From: a bacterium
GTDB lineage: Bacteria > Bacillota > Clostridia > Lachnospirales > Lachnospiraceae
NCBI GenBank assembly: GCA_030535455.1
Contig: JAUNJY010000001.1
Location: 124,001 to 188,000, forward strand
Length of the DNA stretch: 64,000 nucleotides
Direction: 5' to 3'
Part shown: piece after piece, positions 43,712 through 55,182 of the stretch
How positions within the stretch are numbered: the first letter of the stretch is position 1
Layout: each line of letters begins with the position of its first letter
Notes under the pieces: generated by a model
What the model saw: the letters and a program-made list of their open reading frames with translations, nothing else
The model's database searches: none
What the model was told of the DNA's origin: nothing
Translations under genes and position numbers: made by a program

Positions 43712-43921
43712 GGCGCTGCAGAGCGCCATCGACTTCGGATGAAATGAAATTTCATCCGGTTTAAAAGAGTTCAGATCTAAAAAACAAAAGGAGTAAAGTC
43801 TGGTTCCTCGTGCAAGTCTGCTTTGCGGACCTAGAACCAGACTTTCCAACTCGTAAAAGCGTCGTTTCAGAAGTTGGATTTTAATGAGAAACTGCGTTTC
43901 TCATGCTCTTCCTTAAAATCC
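43712..43921. repeat. Chain of four strong hairpins between rplA and rplJ
   Basis: In order: GGCGCT/AGCGCC (43712-43727); CGGATGAAAT/ATTTCATCCG (43736-43758); a perfect 12-bp outer stem (AAAGTCTGGTTC/GAACCAGACTTT, 43795-43845) enclosing GTCTGC-TTT-GCGGAC; and GGATTTTAA/TTAAAATCC (43876-43921) enclosing TGAGAAAC-TGC-GTTTCTCA. A CCAACT/AGTTGG pair joins the last two. The region lies after the rplA terminator and before the rplJ promoter, so neither explains it. Confidence 0.75.
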
Positions 43922-44035
43922 TAAAAGACATTAGAGTGTTTAGGATAAGAGAGACAAAAATGAGCAAAATAGTAAAAGAAAGAATTTTGTAGTAGAAATA
44001 GAAAATATTATATTGAAAAATATCGTAAATGATTG

Positions 44036-44064
44036 TTGACACTAGGGAATTCTTTTGTTATACT
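44036..44064 (+). promoter_or_regulatory. Strong promoter of rplJ-rplL
   Basis: TTGACA - 17 bp - TATACT, about 15 bp before the L10 leader. Confidence 0.85.
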
Positions 44065-44074
44065 CAAGAAGGTC

Positions 44075-44218
44075 AAGCGCTTACGCTTGATTATCATATA
44101 GCTGCCGAAGACAGTAGGTGCCGCAAGGCATAAGTTGAACACGCCTACCGAGGAAATATAAGATATTCTTAGATGAACTTATAGAACCTTTATTGTCTTA
44201 CAGTAAGGTTCTTTTTTT
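44075..44218 (+). ncRNA. Ribosomal protein L10 leader
   Basis: GCTGCCGAAGACAGTAGGTG..., GCCGCAAGGC and GCCTACCGAGG form the kink-turn-containing structure of the L10 leader, bound by the L10(L12)4 complex. It ends with an attenuator hairpin (AGAACCTT/AAGGTTCT, 44183-44212) and a T-run, so transcription of rplJL can stop in the leader. Confidence 0.9.
44183..44218 (+). terminator. Attenuator hairpin of the L10 leader
   Basis: AGAACCTT / AAGGTTCT stem and TTTTTTT, 80 bp before rplJ. Confidence 0.8.
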
Positions 44219-44220
44219 AA

Positions 44221-44276
44221 TCAAAGAAACTTTGTTTCAAAGATTACGGCGGTGCCTTGATTGAGCAATCAATCAT
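44221..44276. other. Two short palindromes between the L10 attenuator and rplJ
   Basis: AGAAAC-TTT-GTTTC (around 44225-44239) and TTGATTGAGCAATCAATCA (44257-44275) flank a short GC-rich ACGGCGGTGCC. They are close in style to the three-base-loop palindromes at 43712-43921 and around 58870. Confidence 0.5.
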
Positions 44277-44300
44277 TATTCTATAAGGAGGTACAGCATA

Positions 44301-44789
44301 ATGGCAAAAGTTGAATTAAAACAACCTGTTGTTGAAGAAATCAAAGGATTCGTAGCACAAGCTCAATCTGCAGTAATCGTTGACTACCGTGGTTTAACAG
44401 TAGAACAAGATACTCAATTACGTAAAGCTTGTAGAGAAGCTGGTGTTGTATACAAAGTATACAAAAACACTATGTTAAAACGTGCATTTGAAGGAACTGA
44501 TTACGCTCAGTTAAATGAATTATTAGAAGGACCTACAGCTATCGCATTTGGCATCGAAGATGCAACTGCTCCAGCTCGTGTTCTTGCTGGTTCTATGAAA
44601 ACTGCAGACAAATTAGAATTCAAAGGCGCAGTAGTGGAAGGAAACTTCTATGATGAAAACGGATGTAAAGCACTTGCAAGCATTCCTTCAAGAGAAGTTC
44701 TTATTTCCAAATTACTTGGAAGTATCCAATCACCTATTACAAACTTTGCTCGTGTTATTAAACAAATCGCAGAGCAAAAAGAAGCTTAG
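44301..44789 (+). CDS. rplJ: 50S ribosomal protein L10
   Basis: 162 aa. KVELKQPVVEEIKGFVAQAQSAVIVDYRGLTVEQDTQLRKACREAGVVYKVYKNTMLKRAFEGTDY and LEGPTAIAFGIEDATAPARVLAGSMK are the rRNA-binding core. The C-terminal helix binds L7/L12 dimers. AAGGAGGT ribosome site. It is regulated by the leader directly upstream and followed by rplL after 72 bp. Confidence 0.97.
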   Translation: MAKVELKQPVVEEIKGFVAQAQSAVIVDYRGLTVEQDTQLRKACREAGVVYKVYKNTMLKRAFEGTDYAQLNELLEGPTAIAFGIEDATAPARVLAGSMKTADKLEFKGAVVEGNFYDENGCKALASIPSREVLISKLLGSIQSPITNFARVIKQIAEQKEA

Positions 44790-44861
44790 GCTTCAGGTAG
44801 CATAGCTATCAATTAAAAAAATAAAAAATAATTATTCAAAAATTATCGGAGGTAATTAATA

Positions 44862-45224
44862 ATGACAACTCAAGAATTTATCGAAGCTATTAAAAGCTTA
44901 ACAGTATTAGAATTAAATGATTTAGTAAAAGCATGTGAAGAAGAATTTGGTGTTTCTGCTGCTGCTGGTGTAGTAGTTGCTGCTGCTGAAGGTGGTGCTG
45001 CTGCTGAAGAAAAAACTGAATTTGATGTAGAATTAACTGAAGTTGGTCCTAACAAAGTTAAAGTTATCAAAGTAGTTCGTGAATTAACTGGCTTAGGCTT
45101 AAAAGAAGCTAAAGAAGTAGTTGATAACGCTCCTAAAACAGTTAAAGAAGCTGCATCTAAAGAAGAAGCTGAAGAAATCAAAGCTAAACTTGAAGCTGAA
45201 GGTGCTAAAGTTACTCTTAAATAA
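44862..45224 (+). CDS. rplL: 50S ribosomal protein L7/L12
   Basis: 120 aa. It has an N-terminal dimerisation helix pair ([34 protein letters not shown]), an Ala-rich hinge, and the C-terminal domain [71 protein letters not shown] that recruits translation factors such as EF-G and EF-Tu, encoded at 55-58 kb. GGAGGT ribosome site. It is followed by a terminator. Confidence 0.98.
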   Translation: MTTQEFIEAIKSLTVLELNDLVKACEEEFGVSAAAGVVVAAAEGGAAAEEKTEFDVELTEVGPNKVKVIKVVRELTGLGLKEAKEVVDNAPKTVKEAASKEEAEEIKAKLEAEGAKVTLK

Positions 45225-45306
45225 TTATAGCCTAACTCGTTTAGATTATAATATGAGTAATCCTCAAGTAGTTCTTGTAGCTGCTTGAGACACACTTATA
45301 GAATAT

Positions 45307-45349
45307 AAAAAGTCTGCTAATAGCCGCAAGGTTGCTAGCGGACTTTTTT
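45307..45349 (+). terminator. Terminator of rplJ-rplL
   Basis: AAAAGTCTGCTAATAGCC / GGTTGCTAGCGGACTTTTTT, loop GCAA, G-U pairs within. Confidence 0.85.
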
Positions 45350-45649
45350 AAATTTTAGGAAGAACCTTATTAGAGTAAAGCATTAAAGCTGGTTTCTACT
45401 ATAATAAGAACCAATTTTGTTTAGGATCGATAATAAAGGGCATAAAAAATACCACATCTTCGTAAGAGGTGGTAGGGGTAGGCTTTTATTTGGTTTTACA
45501 GGGATAAATTCATGATTAAATAAAATTATCGAATAATATATGTAGGATACGTTAAGAATAAAAGATATGATATTTTTGCCGATTATGGCAAAAGACCGAA
45601 AAAAAGGTAAAAAAATGCTTGACAAATAAAAAAAGACGTCTTTTTACCA

Positions 45650-45678
45650 TTGACATCTTGACAAAATTATGTTAACAT
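45650..45678 (+). promoter_or_regulatory. Probable promoter of rpoB-rpoC
   Basis: TTGACA - 17 bp - TAACAT. Two other TTGACA sequences lie nearby (45619 and 45660), so the exact start is unsure. The leader would be about 200 nt. Confidence 0.5.
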
Positions 45679-45700
45679 GAAAAATGCACTATTGTGGTGT

Positions 45701-45748
45701 GGTATGCTATTCTCTCTGTTTTAGTAGATTATAGCATATTTGAGAGAA
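45701..45748 (+). promoter_or_regulatory. Interleaved complementary segments in the rpoB leader
   Basis: TATGCTAT (45703-45710) can pair with ATAGCATA (45731-45738), and TTCTCTC (45710-45716) with GAGAGAA (45742-45748). The order A-B-A'-B' permits an H-type pseudoknot or two alternative hairpins. Confidence 0.5.
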
Positions 45749-45887
45749 AAAGAAAAGACTTTTTCATTGAAAATGCAACATGCATACATAGATGAATAAA
45801 AGTTAGTTTCTATGTGTCAGAGGTTTCTAAGTTGAAAAGCTTAATAAACTCAATAAATTACAATAAATTCAAGGGGTGAAAACGTTA

Positions 45888-48800
45888 ATGGAAAAGAACA
45901 GAATACGTCCCATCAAGGTCGGCAAAGGTGTAAGAATGAGCTTCTCTAAACGTAAAGAAGTTTTGGATATGCCAAATCTTATCGAAATACAGACTGATTC
46001 TTATAAGTGGTTCTTAGATGAAGGACTCAATGAAGTTTTTGATGACATCTCTCCAATAGAGGATTACAACGGCCATCTTAGTTTACGTTTTGTAGGTTTT
46101 ACTTTATGTACTGATGAAGTAAAGTATTCTATTGAAGAATGTAAAGAAAGGGATGCAACATTTGCTGCTCCACTTAAAGTGAAGGTTAGACTTCACAACA
46201 AGGAAAATGATGAAATTAACGAACATGATATATTCATGGGCGAGTTACCGTTAATGACAGATACAGGTACCTTTGTGATCAATGGTGCTGAGAGAGTTAT
46301 TGTAAGCCAATTAGTACGTTCCCCTGGTATTTATTATGCTATAGATCGTGATAAAATTGGTAAACAAATGTTCTTCGCAACTGTCATTCCTAACAGAGGT
46401 GCATGGTTAGAATATGAAACTGATAGTAATGATATCTTCTACGTACGTGTAGATAGAAATCGTAAACTTCCTGTTTCCGTATTAATGCGTGCGTTTGATA
46501 ATTGTAAATTCGATTACAATGCAGATCCTGATAAAGGATGGAACATCGACGAAGAGATTAGAAGTGCTTCTAATCAAGAAATTATTGACTTCTTTGGTGA
46601 AGAACCAAAAATCTTAGCTACACTTCAAAAAGATATTTCTACAAACTACCAAGAAGGTTTATTTGAATTATACAAAAAACTTCGTCCAGGCGAACCTTTA
46701 AGCGTTGAAAGTGCAGAAGCGTTAATCCGTTCTATGTTCTTCGATGCAAGAAGATATGATCTTGCTAAAGTTGGTAGATATAAATTCAATAAGAAGTTAG
46801 CTCTTAAAAACAGAATCACTCATTTCACATTAGCAGAAGATGTTGTTGATGAAATGACTGGTGAAATCGTTGCAGAAGCTGGTACTAAGATCAGTGATGA
46901 ATTAGCAACACAAATCCAAAACACTGGTGTAGGCCATGTTTGGGTTGAAGCAGAAGAAAGAAAAGTTAAAGTAATTTCTAACCGTATGGTTGATCTTGCT
47001 GCTTTTGGCATTGATAAAGATGAAGTTGGCATTAAAGATGATGTTTACTACTTCGCATTAAAATATCTATTAGATAGATATGAAGGTGAAGAATTAAATG
47101 AACAAATCAAAGCTAACGTTCATAAATTAGTTCCTAAATTCATTACAGTTTGGGATATTTTTGCGTCAATTAACTACAACATGCATTTAGAATATGAAGT
47201 AGGAACAAAAGACGATATCGATCATTTAGGTAACAGACGTATTCGTGCAGTTGGTGAATTATTACAAAACCAATATAGAATCGGTCTTTCCAGAATGGAA
47301 CGTGTTGTTCGTGAAAGAATGACAACTCAAGATTTAGAAGGAATCTCTCCTCAATCTTTAATTAACATTAAACCTGTAACTGCAGCTGTTAAAGAATTCT
47401 TCGGAAGTTCACAGTTATCACAGTTCATGGATCAAAACAACCCTCTTTCTGAGTTAACTCATAAGAGACGTTTATCCGCACTTGGACCTGGTGGTTTATC
47501 CAGAGACCGTGCCGGATTCGAAGTTCGAGATGTTCACTATACTCACTATGGTAGAATGTGTCCTATCGAAACTCCTGAAGGTCCAAACATCGGTTTAATT
47601 AACTCCCTTGCATCTTATGCAAGAATTAATGACTACGGATTCATTGAAGCTCCATACAGAGTTATCGACAAAGCTGATCCAAAGAACCCTCGTGTAACTG
47701 ATGAGGTTGTTTACTTAACAGCAGATGAAGAAGATAAGTATGTAGTAGCTCAAGCGAATGAAGAAGTAGATGAAAATGGATACTTTGTAAGTAATTCAGT
47801 TTCTGGTCGTTATAGAGAAGAAACTACAGAATTCCCTAAAGCTAAAATCGACTTAATGGACGTATCTCCAAAGATGTTATTCTCAGTTGCGACTGCGATC
47901 ATTCCTTTCCTTGAAAACGATGATCCTACTCGTGCCTTAATGGGATCTAACATGCAGCGTCAGGCAGTTCCATTATTAATGACAGAAGCTCCTGTTGTTG
48001 GTACTGGTATGGAACAAAAAGTTGCAGTTGACTCAGGTGACTGTGTTGTTGCTACAGCTGATGGTGTTGTTGAAAAATCTACATCTGCAGAAATCGTTAT
48101 TAAAGAAGACGAAACTGGCCTTAAGAAATCTTATAAATTAGATAAATTTGTTCGTAGTAACCAAGGTAACTCCATGAACCAAAGACCAATCGTTGATCGT
48201 GGACAAAGAGTAAAAGCTGGTCAAGTTATTGCTGATGGTCCATGTACTCAAAACGGTGAAATCGCTCTTGGTAAGAACCCATTAATCGGTTTCATGACAT
48301 GGGAAGGTTACAACTACGAAGATGCCGTACTTCTTAGTGAAAGATTAGTTCAAGAAGATGTTTACACTTCCGTTCATATCAATGAATATGAAGCAGAAGC
48401 TCGTGATACAAAGCTTGGACCTGAAGAAATCACAAGAGACGTACCAGGCGTTGGTGATGATGCTCTTAAAGATCTTGATGAAAGAGGTATTATCAGAATT
48501 GGTGCAGAAGTTCGCGCTGGAGATATCTTAGTTGGTAAAGTAACACCTAAGGGTGAAACTGAATTAACAGCTGAAGAAAGATTACTTCGTGCAATCTTCG
48601 GTGAAAAAGCTCGTGAAGTAAGAGATACTTCTTTACGTGTTCCTCATGGTGAATTTGGTATCATCATTGATGCTAAAGTATTCACTAGAGAAAATGGAGA
48701 TGAATTATCTCCAGGTGTAAACCAAACAGTTCGTATCTATATCGCTCAAAAGAGAAAAATCCAAGTAGGTGATAAGATGGCTGGTCGTCATGGTAACAAG

Positions 48801-49865
48801 GGTGTTGTTTCCCGCGTATTACCAGTAGAAGATATGCCATTCTTACCAAACGGTCGTCCTTTAGACATCGTTCTTAACCCACTGGGCGTACCATCTCGTA
48901 TGAACATTGGACAGGTACTTGAAATCCATTTATCACTTGCTTCTAAAGCATTAGGATTTAACGTAGCAACTCCAGTATTCGATGGTGCTAACGAGTACGA
49001 TATCATGGATACATTAGAACTTGCTAATGACTATGTAAATACGCCTCTTGATGAATTTGAGGCTAAATATAAAGATACTTTAGACCCAGAAGTTATGGAT
49101 TATCTTGTAACTAACGAAGATTACCGTAAACAATGGGAAGGTGTTCCTATCAGACGTGATGGTAAAGTTGAATTACGTGATGGTAGAACTGGTGATTACT
49201 TCGATGGCGCTGTTACAGTAGGTTTCATGCACTACTTAAAACTTCACCATTTAGTAGACGATAAGATCCATGCTCGTTCCACTGGTCCTTACTCATTAGT
49301 AACGCAACAACCTTTAGGTGGTAAAGCACAATTCGGTGGACAGAGATTTGGTGAAATGGAAGTTTGGGCACTTGAAGCTTATGGTGCTGCTTACACATTA
49401 CAAGAAATATTAACAGTTAAATCTGATGATGTTGTTGGACGTGTTAAGACATACGAAGCAATTATCAAGGGTGAAAATATTTCTGAACCAGGTATTCCTG
49501 AATCATTCAAAGTATTATTAAAAGAACTTCAATCTCTTGCATTAGATGTTACTGTACTTGATGAAAACGGTAATGAAATCAAGATGACTGAAAACATCGA
49601 TTATGGTGATGAAGACTTAACTCCATTAATCGAAGGAGAAGATAATAAATTTGGCTTCGATGACAATCAATTTACTCAAGCTGGTTTCAGTGAAGTAAAG
49701 GATGAAAAGCACGAAGAAAACAATACAATGAGCTTCGATATCTTTGAAGCAGACGAACCAGACTTAGAGCCTGAAGAAGCTGATTTAGAAGACGAAGACA
49801 GCTTGACTATCAACGTTGATGATAGTGAAGAATTAAACTTTGACAACTTTGATTTAGAAGACTAA
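45888..49865 (+). CDS. rpoB: DNA-directed RNA polymerase subunit beta
   Basis: 1325 aa. Signature regions are all present: [20 protein letters not shown], the rifampicin pocket ([66 protein letters not shown]), [66 protein letters not shown] and [24 protein letters not shown]. The rifampicin-contact residues look wild type. A long acidic C-terminal tail (about 1225-1325) is typical of Clostridia. ATG 45888 lies 8 bp behind AAGGGGTGA; the GTG four codons earlier overlaps that site. rpoC follows after 22 bp. Confidence 0.98.
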   Translation: MEKNRIRPIKVGKGVRMSFSKRKEVLDMPNLIEIQTDSYKWFLDEGLNEVFDDISPIEDYNGHLSLRFVGFTLCTDEVKYSIEECKERDATFAAPLKVKVRLHNKENDEINEHDIFMGELPLMTDTGTFVINGAERVIVSQLVRSPGIYYAIDRDKIGKQMFFATVIPNRGAWLEYETDSNDIFYVRVDRNRKLPVSVLMRAFDNCKFDYNADPDKGWNIDEEIRSASNQEIIDFFGEEPKILATLQKDISTNYQEGLFELYKKLRPGEPLSVESAEALIRSMFFDARRYDLAKVGRYKFNKKLALKNRITHFTLAEDVVDEMTGEIVAEAGTKISDELATQIQNTGVGHVWVEAEERKVKVISNRMVDLAAFGIDKDEVGIKDDVYYFALKYLLDRYEGEELNEQIKANVHKLVPKFITVWDIFASINYNMHLEYEVGTKDDIDHLGNRRIRAVGELLQNQYRIGLSRMERVVRERMTTQDLEGISPQSLINIKPVTAAVKEFFGSSQLSQFMDQNNPLSELTHKRRLSALGPGGLSRDRAGFEVRDVHYTHYGRMCPIETPEGPNIGLINSLASYARINDYGFIEAPYRVIDKADPKNPRVTDEVVYLTADEEDKYVVAQANEEVDENGYFVSNSVSGRYREETTEFPKAKIDLMDVSPKMLFSVATAIIPFLENDDPTRALMGSNMQRQAVPLLMTEAPVVGTGMEQKVAVDSGDCVVATADGVVEKSTSAEIVIKEDETGLKKSYKLDKFVRSNQGNSMNQRPIVDRGQRVKAGQVIADGPCTQNGEIALGKNPLIGFMTWEGYNYEDAVLLSERLVQEDVYTSVHINEYEAEARDTKLGPEEITRDVPGVGDDALKDLDERGIIRIGAEVRAGDILVGKVTPKGETELTAEERLLRAIFGEKAREVRDTSLRVPHGEFGIIIDAKVFTRENGDELSPGVNQTVRIYIAQKRKIQVGDKMAGRHGNKGVVSRVLPVEDMPFLPNGRPLDIVLNPLGVPSRMNIGQVLEIHLSLASKALGFNVATPVFDGANEYDIMDTLELANDYVNTPLDEFEAKYKDTLDPEVMDYLVTNEDYRKQWEGVPIRRDGKVELRDGRTGDYFDGAVTVGFMHYLKLHHLVDDKIHARSTGPYSLVTQQPLGGKAQFGGQRFGEMEVWALEAYGAAYTLQEILTVKSDDVVGRVKTYEAIIKGENISEPGIPESFKVLLKELQSLALDVTVLDENGNEIKMTENIDYGDEDLTPLIEGEDNKFGFDDNQFTQAGFSEVKDEKHEENNTMSFDIFEADEPDLEPEEADLEDEDSLTINVDDSEELNFDNFDLED

Positions 49866-49887
49866 AAAACAGAAGGGAGTGCCATAA

Positions 49888-52800
49888 ATGCCAGAAGTTA
49901 CTAATGTTGCACCAGAACAACAACAATTAACGTATGATGCAATCAAAATCGGTTTAGCATCACCTGAAAAGATCAGAGAATGGTCCCGTGGTGAAGTTAA
50001 AAAACCTGAGACAATTAACTACAGAACATTAAAGCCTGAGAAGGATGGTCTTTTCTGTGAGAAAATCTTTGGACCAAACAAAGATTGGGAATGTCACTGT
50101 GGAAAATATAAAAAGATTCGTTATAAAGGCGTAGTTTGTGATAGATGTGGTGTTGAAGTTACTAAGGCCAGCGTTCGTAGAGAACGCATGGGCCACATCG
50201 AACTTGCTGCTCCAGTTTCTCATATATGGTATTTCAAAGGAATTCCTAGTAGAATGGGTCTAATTTTAGACCTTTCTCCTAGAACTCTTGAGAAAGTATT
50301 ATACTTTGCTTCTTATATCGTATTAGATAAAGGTGAATCCGATCTTCAATACAAACAAGTTCTTTCTGAAAAAGAATTTAGAGAAGCATATGACAAATTC
50401 GGTAACAAGTTTAGAGTAGGAATGGGTGCGGAAGCAATCCAAGAACTACTTCAAGCGATTGATCTTGAAAAAGAATCTGTTGAATTAAAACGTGGTCTTA
50501 AAGACTCAACAGGACAAAAGAGAGCTAGAATCATTAAAAGACTTGAAGTTGTAGAATCTTTCAGAGAATCTGAAAACAAGCCTGAATGGATGATCCTTTC
50601 TGTAATTCCTGTAATCCCACCAGATATCCGTCCAATGGTACAATTAGATGGTGGACGTTTTGCAACAAGTGATATGAATGACTTATATCGTCGTATCATC
50701 AACAGAAACAATCGTCTTAAGAGATTACTTGAACTTGGAGCTCCAGACATTATCGTAAGAAATGAAAAGAGAATGCTTCAAGAAGCAGTAGATGCTCTTA
50801 TCGATAACGGTAGAAGAGGTCGTCCAGTTACTGGTCCTGGTAACCGTGCACTTAAATCTCTTTCTGATATGTTAAAAGGTAAGCAAGGACGTTTCCGTCA
50901 GAACTTACTTGGTAAACGTGTTGACTACTCCGGTCGTTCCGTAATCGTAGTTGGTCCAGAACTTAAGATTTACCAATGTGGTTTACCAAAAGAAATGGCT
51001 ATCGAGTTATTCAAACCTTTCGTTATGAAAGAATTAGTAGCAAAAGGTACAGCTCACAATATCAAATCTGCTAAGAAGATGGTTGAAAGACTTCAACCTG
51101 AAGTATGGGATGTATTAGAAGAAGTTATTCGTGAACATCCAGTAATGCTTAACCGTGCTCCTACTCTTCATAGACTTGGTATCCAAGCATTCGAGCCTAC
51201 ATTAGTTGAAGGTAAAGCTATTAAGCTTCACCCATTAGTATGTACAGCATTCAATGCCGATTTCGATGGTGATCAGATGGCTGTCCATTTACCACTTTCT
51301 GTAGAAGCTCAAGCAGAATGTCGTTTCTTATTACTTTCACCAAACAACTTATTAAAACCATCTGATGGTGGTCCTGTAGCCGTTCCTTCACAGGATATGG
51401 TACTTGGTATCTACTACTTAACTCAGTTAAGAGAAGGTTACCCAGGAGAAGGAAGTTGCTATAAGAGTGAAAATGAAGCAATCTTAGCTTACGAAAATAA
51501 AGCAGTTGATTTACATGCTCGTATTAAAGTACGTAGAACAACAGCTGATGGACGTTCTAAGATGGTTGAGACTACTGTAGGTAGAATCATCTTCAATGAA
51601 ATTATTCCTCAAGATTTAGGATTCGTTGATCGTACAAATCCTGAAAATGAGTTATTATATGAAATTGATTTCTTAGCTGGTAAGAAACAATTAAAACAAA
51701 TTCTTGAAAAATGTATCAATACTCATGGTGCTACTATGACTGCTGAAACATTAGATAATGTTAAAGCACTTGGTTACAAGTTCTCTACAAGAGCTGCTAT
51801 GACAGTTTCTATTTCTGATATGACTGTACCAGAAAAGAAAAAGACAATCTTAGCAGATGCTGAAAACCATGTAGAAGCAATCAGCCGTAACTTCCGTCGT
51901 GGTCTTATCACAGACGAAGAAAGATACAAAGAAGTTATCGATGTTTGGAAGAAAGCCGATGATGATATCACTACAGCTCTTCTTACAGGCCTTGATAAAT
52001 ACAACAACATCTACATGATGGCGGATTCCGGTGCCCGTGGTTCTGACAAACAGATCAAACAGTTAGCTGGTATGCGTGGTCTTATGGCCGATACATCAGG
52101 TAGAACAATCGAACTTCCTATCAAGTCCAACTTCCGTGAAGGTCTTGATGTACTTGAATACTTCATCTCTGCACATGGTGCTCGTAAAGGTCTTTCCGAT
52201 ACAGCTCTTCGTACAGCCGATTCAGGATACTTAACTCGTCGTCTTGTAGACGTATCTCAAGATTTAATTATCCGTGAAGTTGACTGTCAGCCAGGTAAAG
52301 AAATCCCAGGTATGTGGATTAAAGCATTCATGGACGGTAAAGAAGTTATCGAAAGCTTAGAAGAAAGAATTACAGGAAGATATTCTTGTGAATCTATCTA
52401 TGATGATAACGGTGAAGTTATCGTTAAAGCAAACCATATGATCACTCCAAAACGTGCTGCTCAAATTGTGAAAACAAAAGCAATTGTTGAAGCTGGCGAT
52501 CATGCACAACTTAAGATCCGTACTATCTTAACTTGTAAGTCACACATCGGTGTATGTGCTAAATGTTACGGTGCTAACATGGCTACAGGTGAAGCAGTAC
52601 AAGTTGGTGAAGCAGTAGGTATTATTGCTGCCCAATCTATCGGTGAACCAGGTACACAGTTAACAATGCGTACTTTCCATACAGGTGGTGTAGCCGGTGA
52701 TGATATCACTCAAGGTCTTCCTCGTGTCGAAGAACTTTTCGAAGCACGTAAACCAAAAGGTTTAGCAATCATTGCTGAATTTGGTGGCGTTGTTGAAATC

Positions 52801-53547
52801 AGTGATACTAAGAAGAAACGTGAAGTTATCATTACAAATACTGAAACTGGTGAAACAAAAGCTTACCTTATCCCTTACGGATCAAGAATTAAGGTTTCTG
52901 ACGGTCAAGTACTTGAAGCTGGTGATGAGTTAACAGAAGGTTCTGTAAACCCACATGATATCCTTAAGATTAAGGGTGTTCGTGCCGTTCAAGATTACAT
53001 GATCCAAGAAGTACAACGTGTTTACCGTTTACAAGGTGTAGAAATCAATGATAAGCATATCGAAGTTATCGTTAGACAGATGCTTAAGAAAGTTAAAGTT
53101 GAAAATAACGGAGATAGCGAATTATTACCTGGTACAATGGCAGATATCCTTGAATTTGACGAGTTAAATGAAAGACTTGAAGCTGAAGGTAAAGAACTTG
53201 CAGAAGGAAAACGTGTAATGCTTGGTATTACAAAAGCTTCCTTAGCTACAAATTCCTTCTTATCAGCTGCATCCTTCCAGGAAACTACTAAAGTTCTTAC
53301 TGAAGCTGCAATTAAGGGTAAAGTGGATCCATTAATCGGTCTTAAAGAAAACGTAATTATCGGTAAGTTAATTCCAGCTGGTACTGGTATGAAGAGATAT
53401 CGTAACGTTAAGTTAGATACTGATCATGCAATTGAAGCTCAAGCTGGGGAAGAAATTGAAGAATTTGAAATGCCAACATTCCAAGAATTCAATGAAGATT
53501 CAGATGATACAATCAATTTTTCTGAATTAAACGATACTGATTTTTAA
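49888..53547 (+). CDS. rpoC: DNA-directed RNA polymerase subunit beta'
   Basis: 1219 aa. N-terminal zinc ribbon ([23 protein letters not shown]), [19 protein letters not shown], the catalytic [16 protein letters not shown] with three Asp, the bridge-helix region ([33 protein letters not shown]) and the second zinc site ([19 protein letters not shown]). [19 protein letters not shown] is the trigger-loop region. Normal Firmicute length without large insertions. It is co-transcribed with rpoB and followed by a terminator. Confidence 0.98.
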   Translation: MPEVTNVAPEQQQLTYDAIKIGLASPEKIREWSRGEVKKPETINYRTLKPEKDGLFCEKIFGPNKDWECHCGKYKKIRYKGVVCDRCGVEVTKASVRRERMGHIELAAPVSHIWYFKGIPSRMGLILDLSPRTLEKVLYFASYIVLDKGESDLQYKQVLSEKEFREAYDKFGNKFRVGMGAEAIQELLQAIDLEKESVELKRGLKDSTGQKRARIIKRLEVVESFRESENKPEWMILSVIPVIPPDIRPMVQLDGGRFATSDMNDLYRRIINRNNRLKRLLELGAPDIIVRNEKRMLQEAVDALIDNGRRGRPVTGPGNRALKSLSDMLKGKQGRFRQNLLGKRVDYSGRSVIVVGPELKIYQCGLPKEMAIELFKPFVMKELVAKGTAHNIKSAKKMVERLQPEVWDVLEEVIREHPVMLNRAPTLHRLGIQAFEPTLVEGKAIKLHPLVCTAFNADFDGDQMAVHLPLSVEAQAECRFLLLSPNNLLKPSDGGPVAVPSQDMVLGIYYLTQLREGYPGEGSCYKSENEAILAYENKAVDLHARIKVRRTTADGRSKMVETTVGRIIFNEIIPQDLGFVDRTNPENELLYEIDFLAGKKQLKQILEKCINTHGATMTAETLDNVKALGYKFSTRAAMTVSISDMTVPEKKKTILADAENHVEAISRNFRRGLITDEERYKEVIDVWKKADDDITTALLTGLDKYNNIYMMADSGARGSDKQIKQLAGMRGLMADTSGRTIELPIKSNFREGLDVLEYFISAHGARKGLSDTALRTADSGYLTRRLVDVSQDLIIREVDCQPGKEIPGMWIKAFMDGKEVIESLEERITGRYSCESIYDDNGEVIVKANHMITPKRAAQIVKTKAIVEAGDHAQLKIRTILTCKSHIGVCAKCYGANMATGEAVQVGEAVGIIAAQSIGEPGTQLTMRTFHTGGVAGDDITQGLPRVEELFEARKPKGLAIIAEFGGVVEISDTKKKREVIITNTETGETKAYLIPYGSRIKVSDGQVLEAGDELTEGSVNPHDILKIKGVRAVQDYMIQEVQRVYRLQGVEINDKHIEVIVRQMLKKVKVENNGDSELLPGTMADILEFDELNERLEAEGKELAEGKRVMLGITKASLATNSFLSAASFQETTKVLTEAAIKGKVDPLIGLKENVIIGKLIPAGTGMKRYRNVKLDTDHAIEAQAGEEIEEFEMPTFQEFNEDSDDTINFSELNDTDF

Positions 53548-53550
53548 TAG

Positions 53551-53586
53551 AAAGCCCTCTCTTACTTAAATAGGAGAGGGCTTTTA
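53551..53586 (+). terminator. Terminator of rpoB-rpoC
   Basis: AAAGCCCTCTCTTA / TAGGAGAGGGCTTTT hairpin immediately behind rpoC. Confidence 0.87.
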
Positions 53587-53782
53587 TATGAAAATATAGT
53601 ATATTAACTGTTGTTTTGTCGTTTGAAAAATAGTCGTTTTTACAAAAAACACCTATATACAACAAAACTCACAGGTAATATAATATATTAAGTGTTTAAA
53701 AACACGATCATATGGGCATACTAATTCAGTAAAAACAATGAGTATGCTGATTATGCGATAAAAATGATTTATCATGGTGTAC

Positions 53783-53811
53783 TTGACAAATCATGAGTTT
53801 CTTCGTATAAT
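53783..53811 (+). promoter_or_regulatory. Strong promoter of rpsL-rpsG-fusA
   Basis: TTGACA - 17 bp - TATAAT, followed by a small leader hairpin (TGCGTA-AAAA-TACGCA around 53819-53834). The 200 bp before it hold no other feature that I recognise. Confidence 0.87.
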
Positions 53812-53888
53812 AGTCAAGTGCGTAAAAATACGCATCATTAAGCTGAACTTAAACAGCAACCACACAATATCACAGGAGGTGAAAATTA

Positions 53889-54308
53889 ATGCCAACTTTT
53901 AACCAATTAGTAAGAAAAGGTAGAAAGACAGTAGAAAAGAAATCTACTTCTCCAGCTCTTTTAGTAGGATACAATTCTTTAAACAAGAAAACTACAGGTG
54001 GAGCTGCTCCACAAAAGAGAGGTGTATGTACAGCAGTTCGTACAGCTACTCCTAAAAAACCTAACTCAGCACTTAGAAAAATTGCCAGAGTTCGTCTTTC
54101 TAATGGTATCGAAGTAACTAGTTATATCCCAGGTGAAGGCCATAACTTACAAGAACATAGTGTTGTTCTTATCCGTGGTGGTCGTGTAAAGGATTTACCA
54201 GGTACTCGTTACCATATCGTCAGAGGTACACTTGATACTGCAGGTGTTGCTAAGAGAAGACAAGCGCGTTCTAAATACGGTGCTAAGAGACCTAAAGACG
54301 CAAAATAA
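53889..54308 (+). CDS. rpsL: 30S ribosomal protein S12
   Basis: 139 aa. [95 protein letters not shown]. The residues tied to streptomycin resistance (Lys in TPKKPN, Lys in RVKDLPG) are wild type. CAGGAGGTG ribosome site. It heads rpsL-rpsG-fusA. Confidence 0.98.
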   Translation: MPTFNQLVRKGRKTVEKKSTSPALLVGYNSLNKKTTGGAAPQKRGVCTAVRTATPKKPNSALRKIARVRLSNGIEVTSYIPGEGHNLQEHSVVLIRGGRVKDLPGTRYHIVRGTLDTAGVAKRRQARSKYGAKRPKDAK

Positions 54309-54504
54309 AACCTAGGATTCAATAGTAGAATTCACTAATTCAGTTATAAGTGCCGGATTAATTTTTAAAGTCCTGTCGGTTGCAGGTTTTTATATATTAA
54401 ATCGGGCGCGAACACAACTTGAAATTGTGAGTACCTAAGAATCAATATCATTATGAACATAGTTTTAGAGCTTTTGTTCATATAGAGCTTAGCAATAAGA
54501 CTAA

Positions 54505-55014
<510 letters not shown>

Positions 55015-55182
55015 TCATCGGCTAGTAATTAGCTATATCTTACAAACTAAAAAACAATGGGCATCAGCCAAGTGGGTTTTTCTAAAAGAAGGGCTCAGTT
55101 GGCTTGTTCATAAAATACAAATTGACGGTGTTCTATCACTTGTGTGGTAGATACACCACACTAATTTAAGGAGGAATTATCC

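Noticed and set aside
45628-45645. AAAAAGACGTCTTTTT palindrome as a terminator
   Set aside because: Perfect but short and AT-rich, with no gene end nearby. It lies upstream of the rpoB promoter and may only be a promoter-region palindrome.
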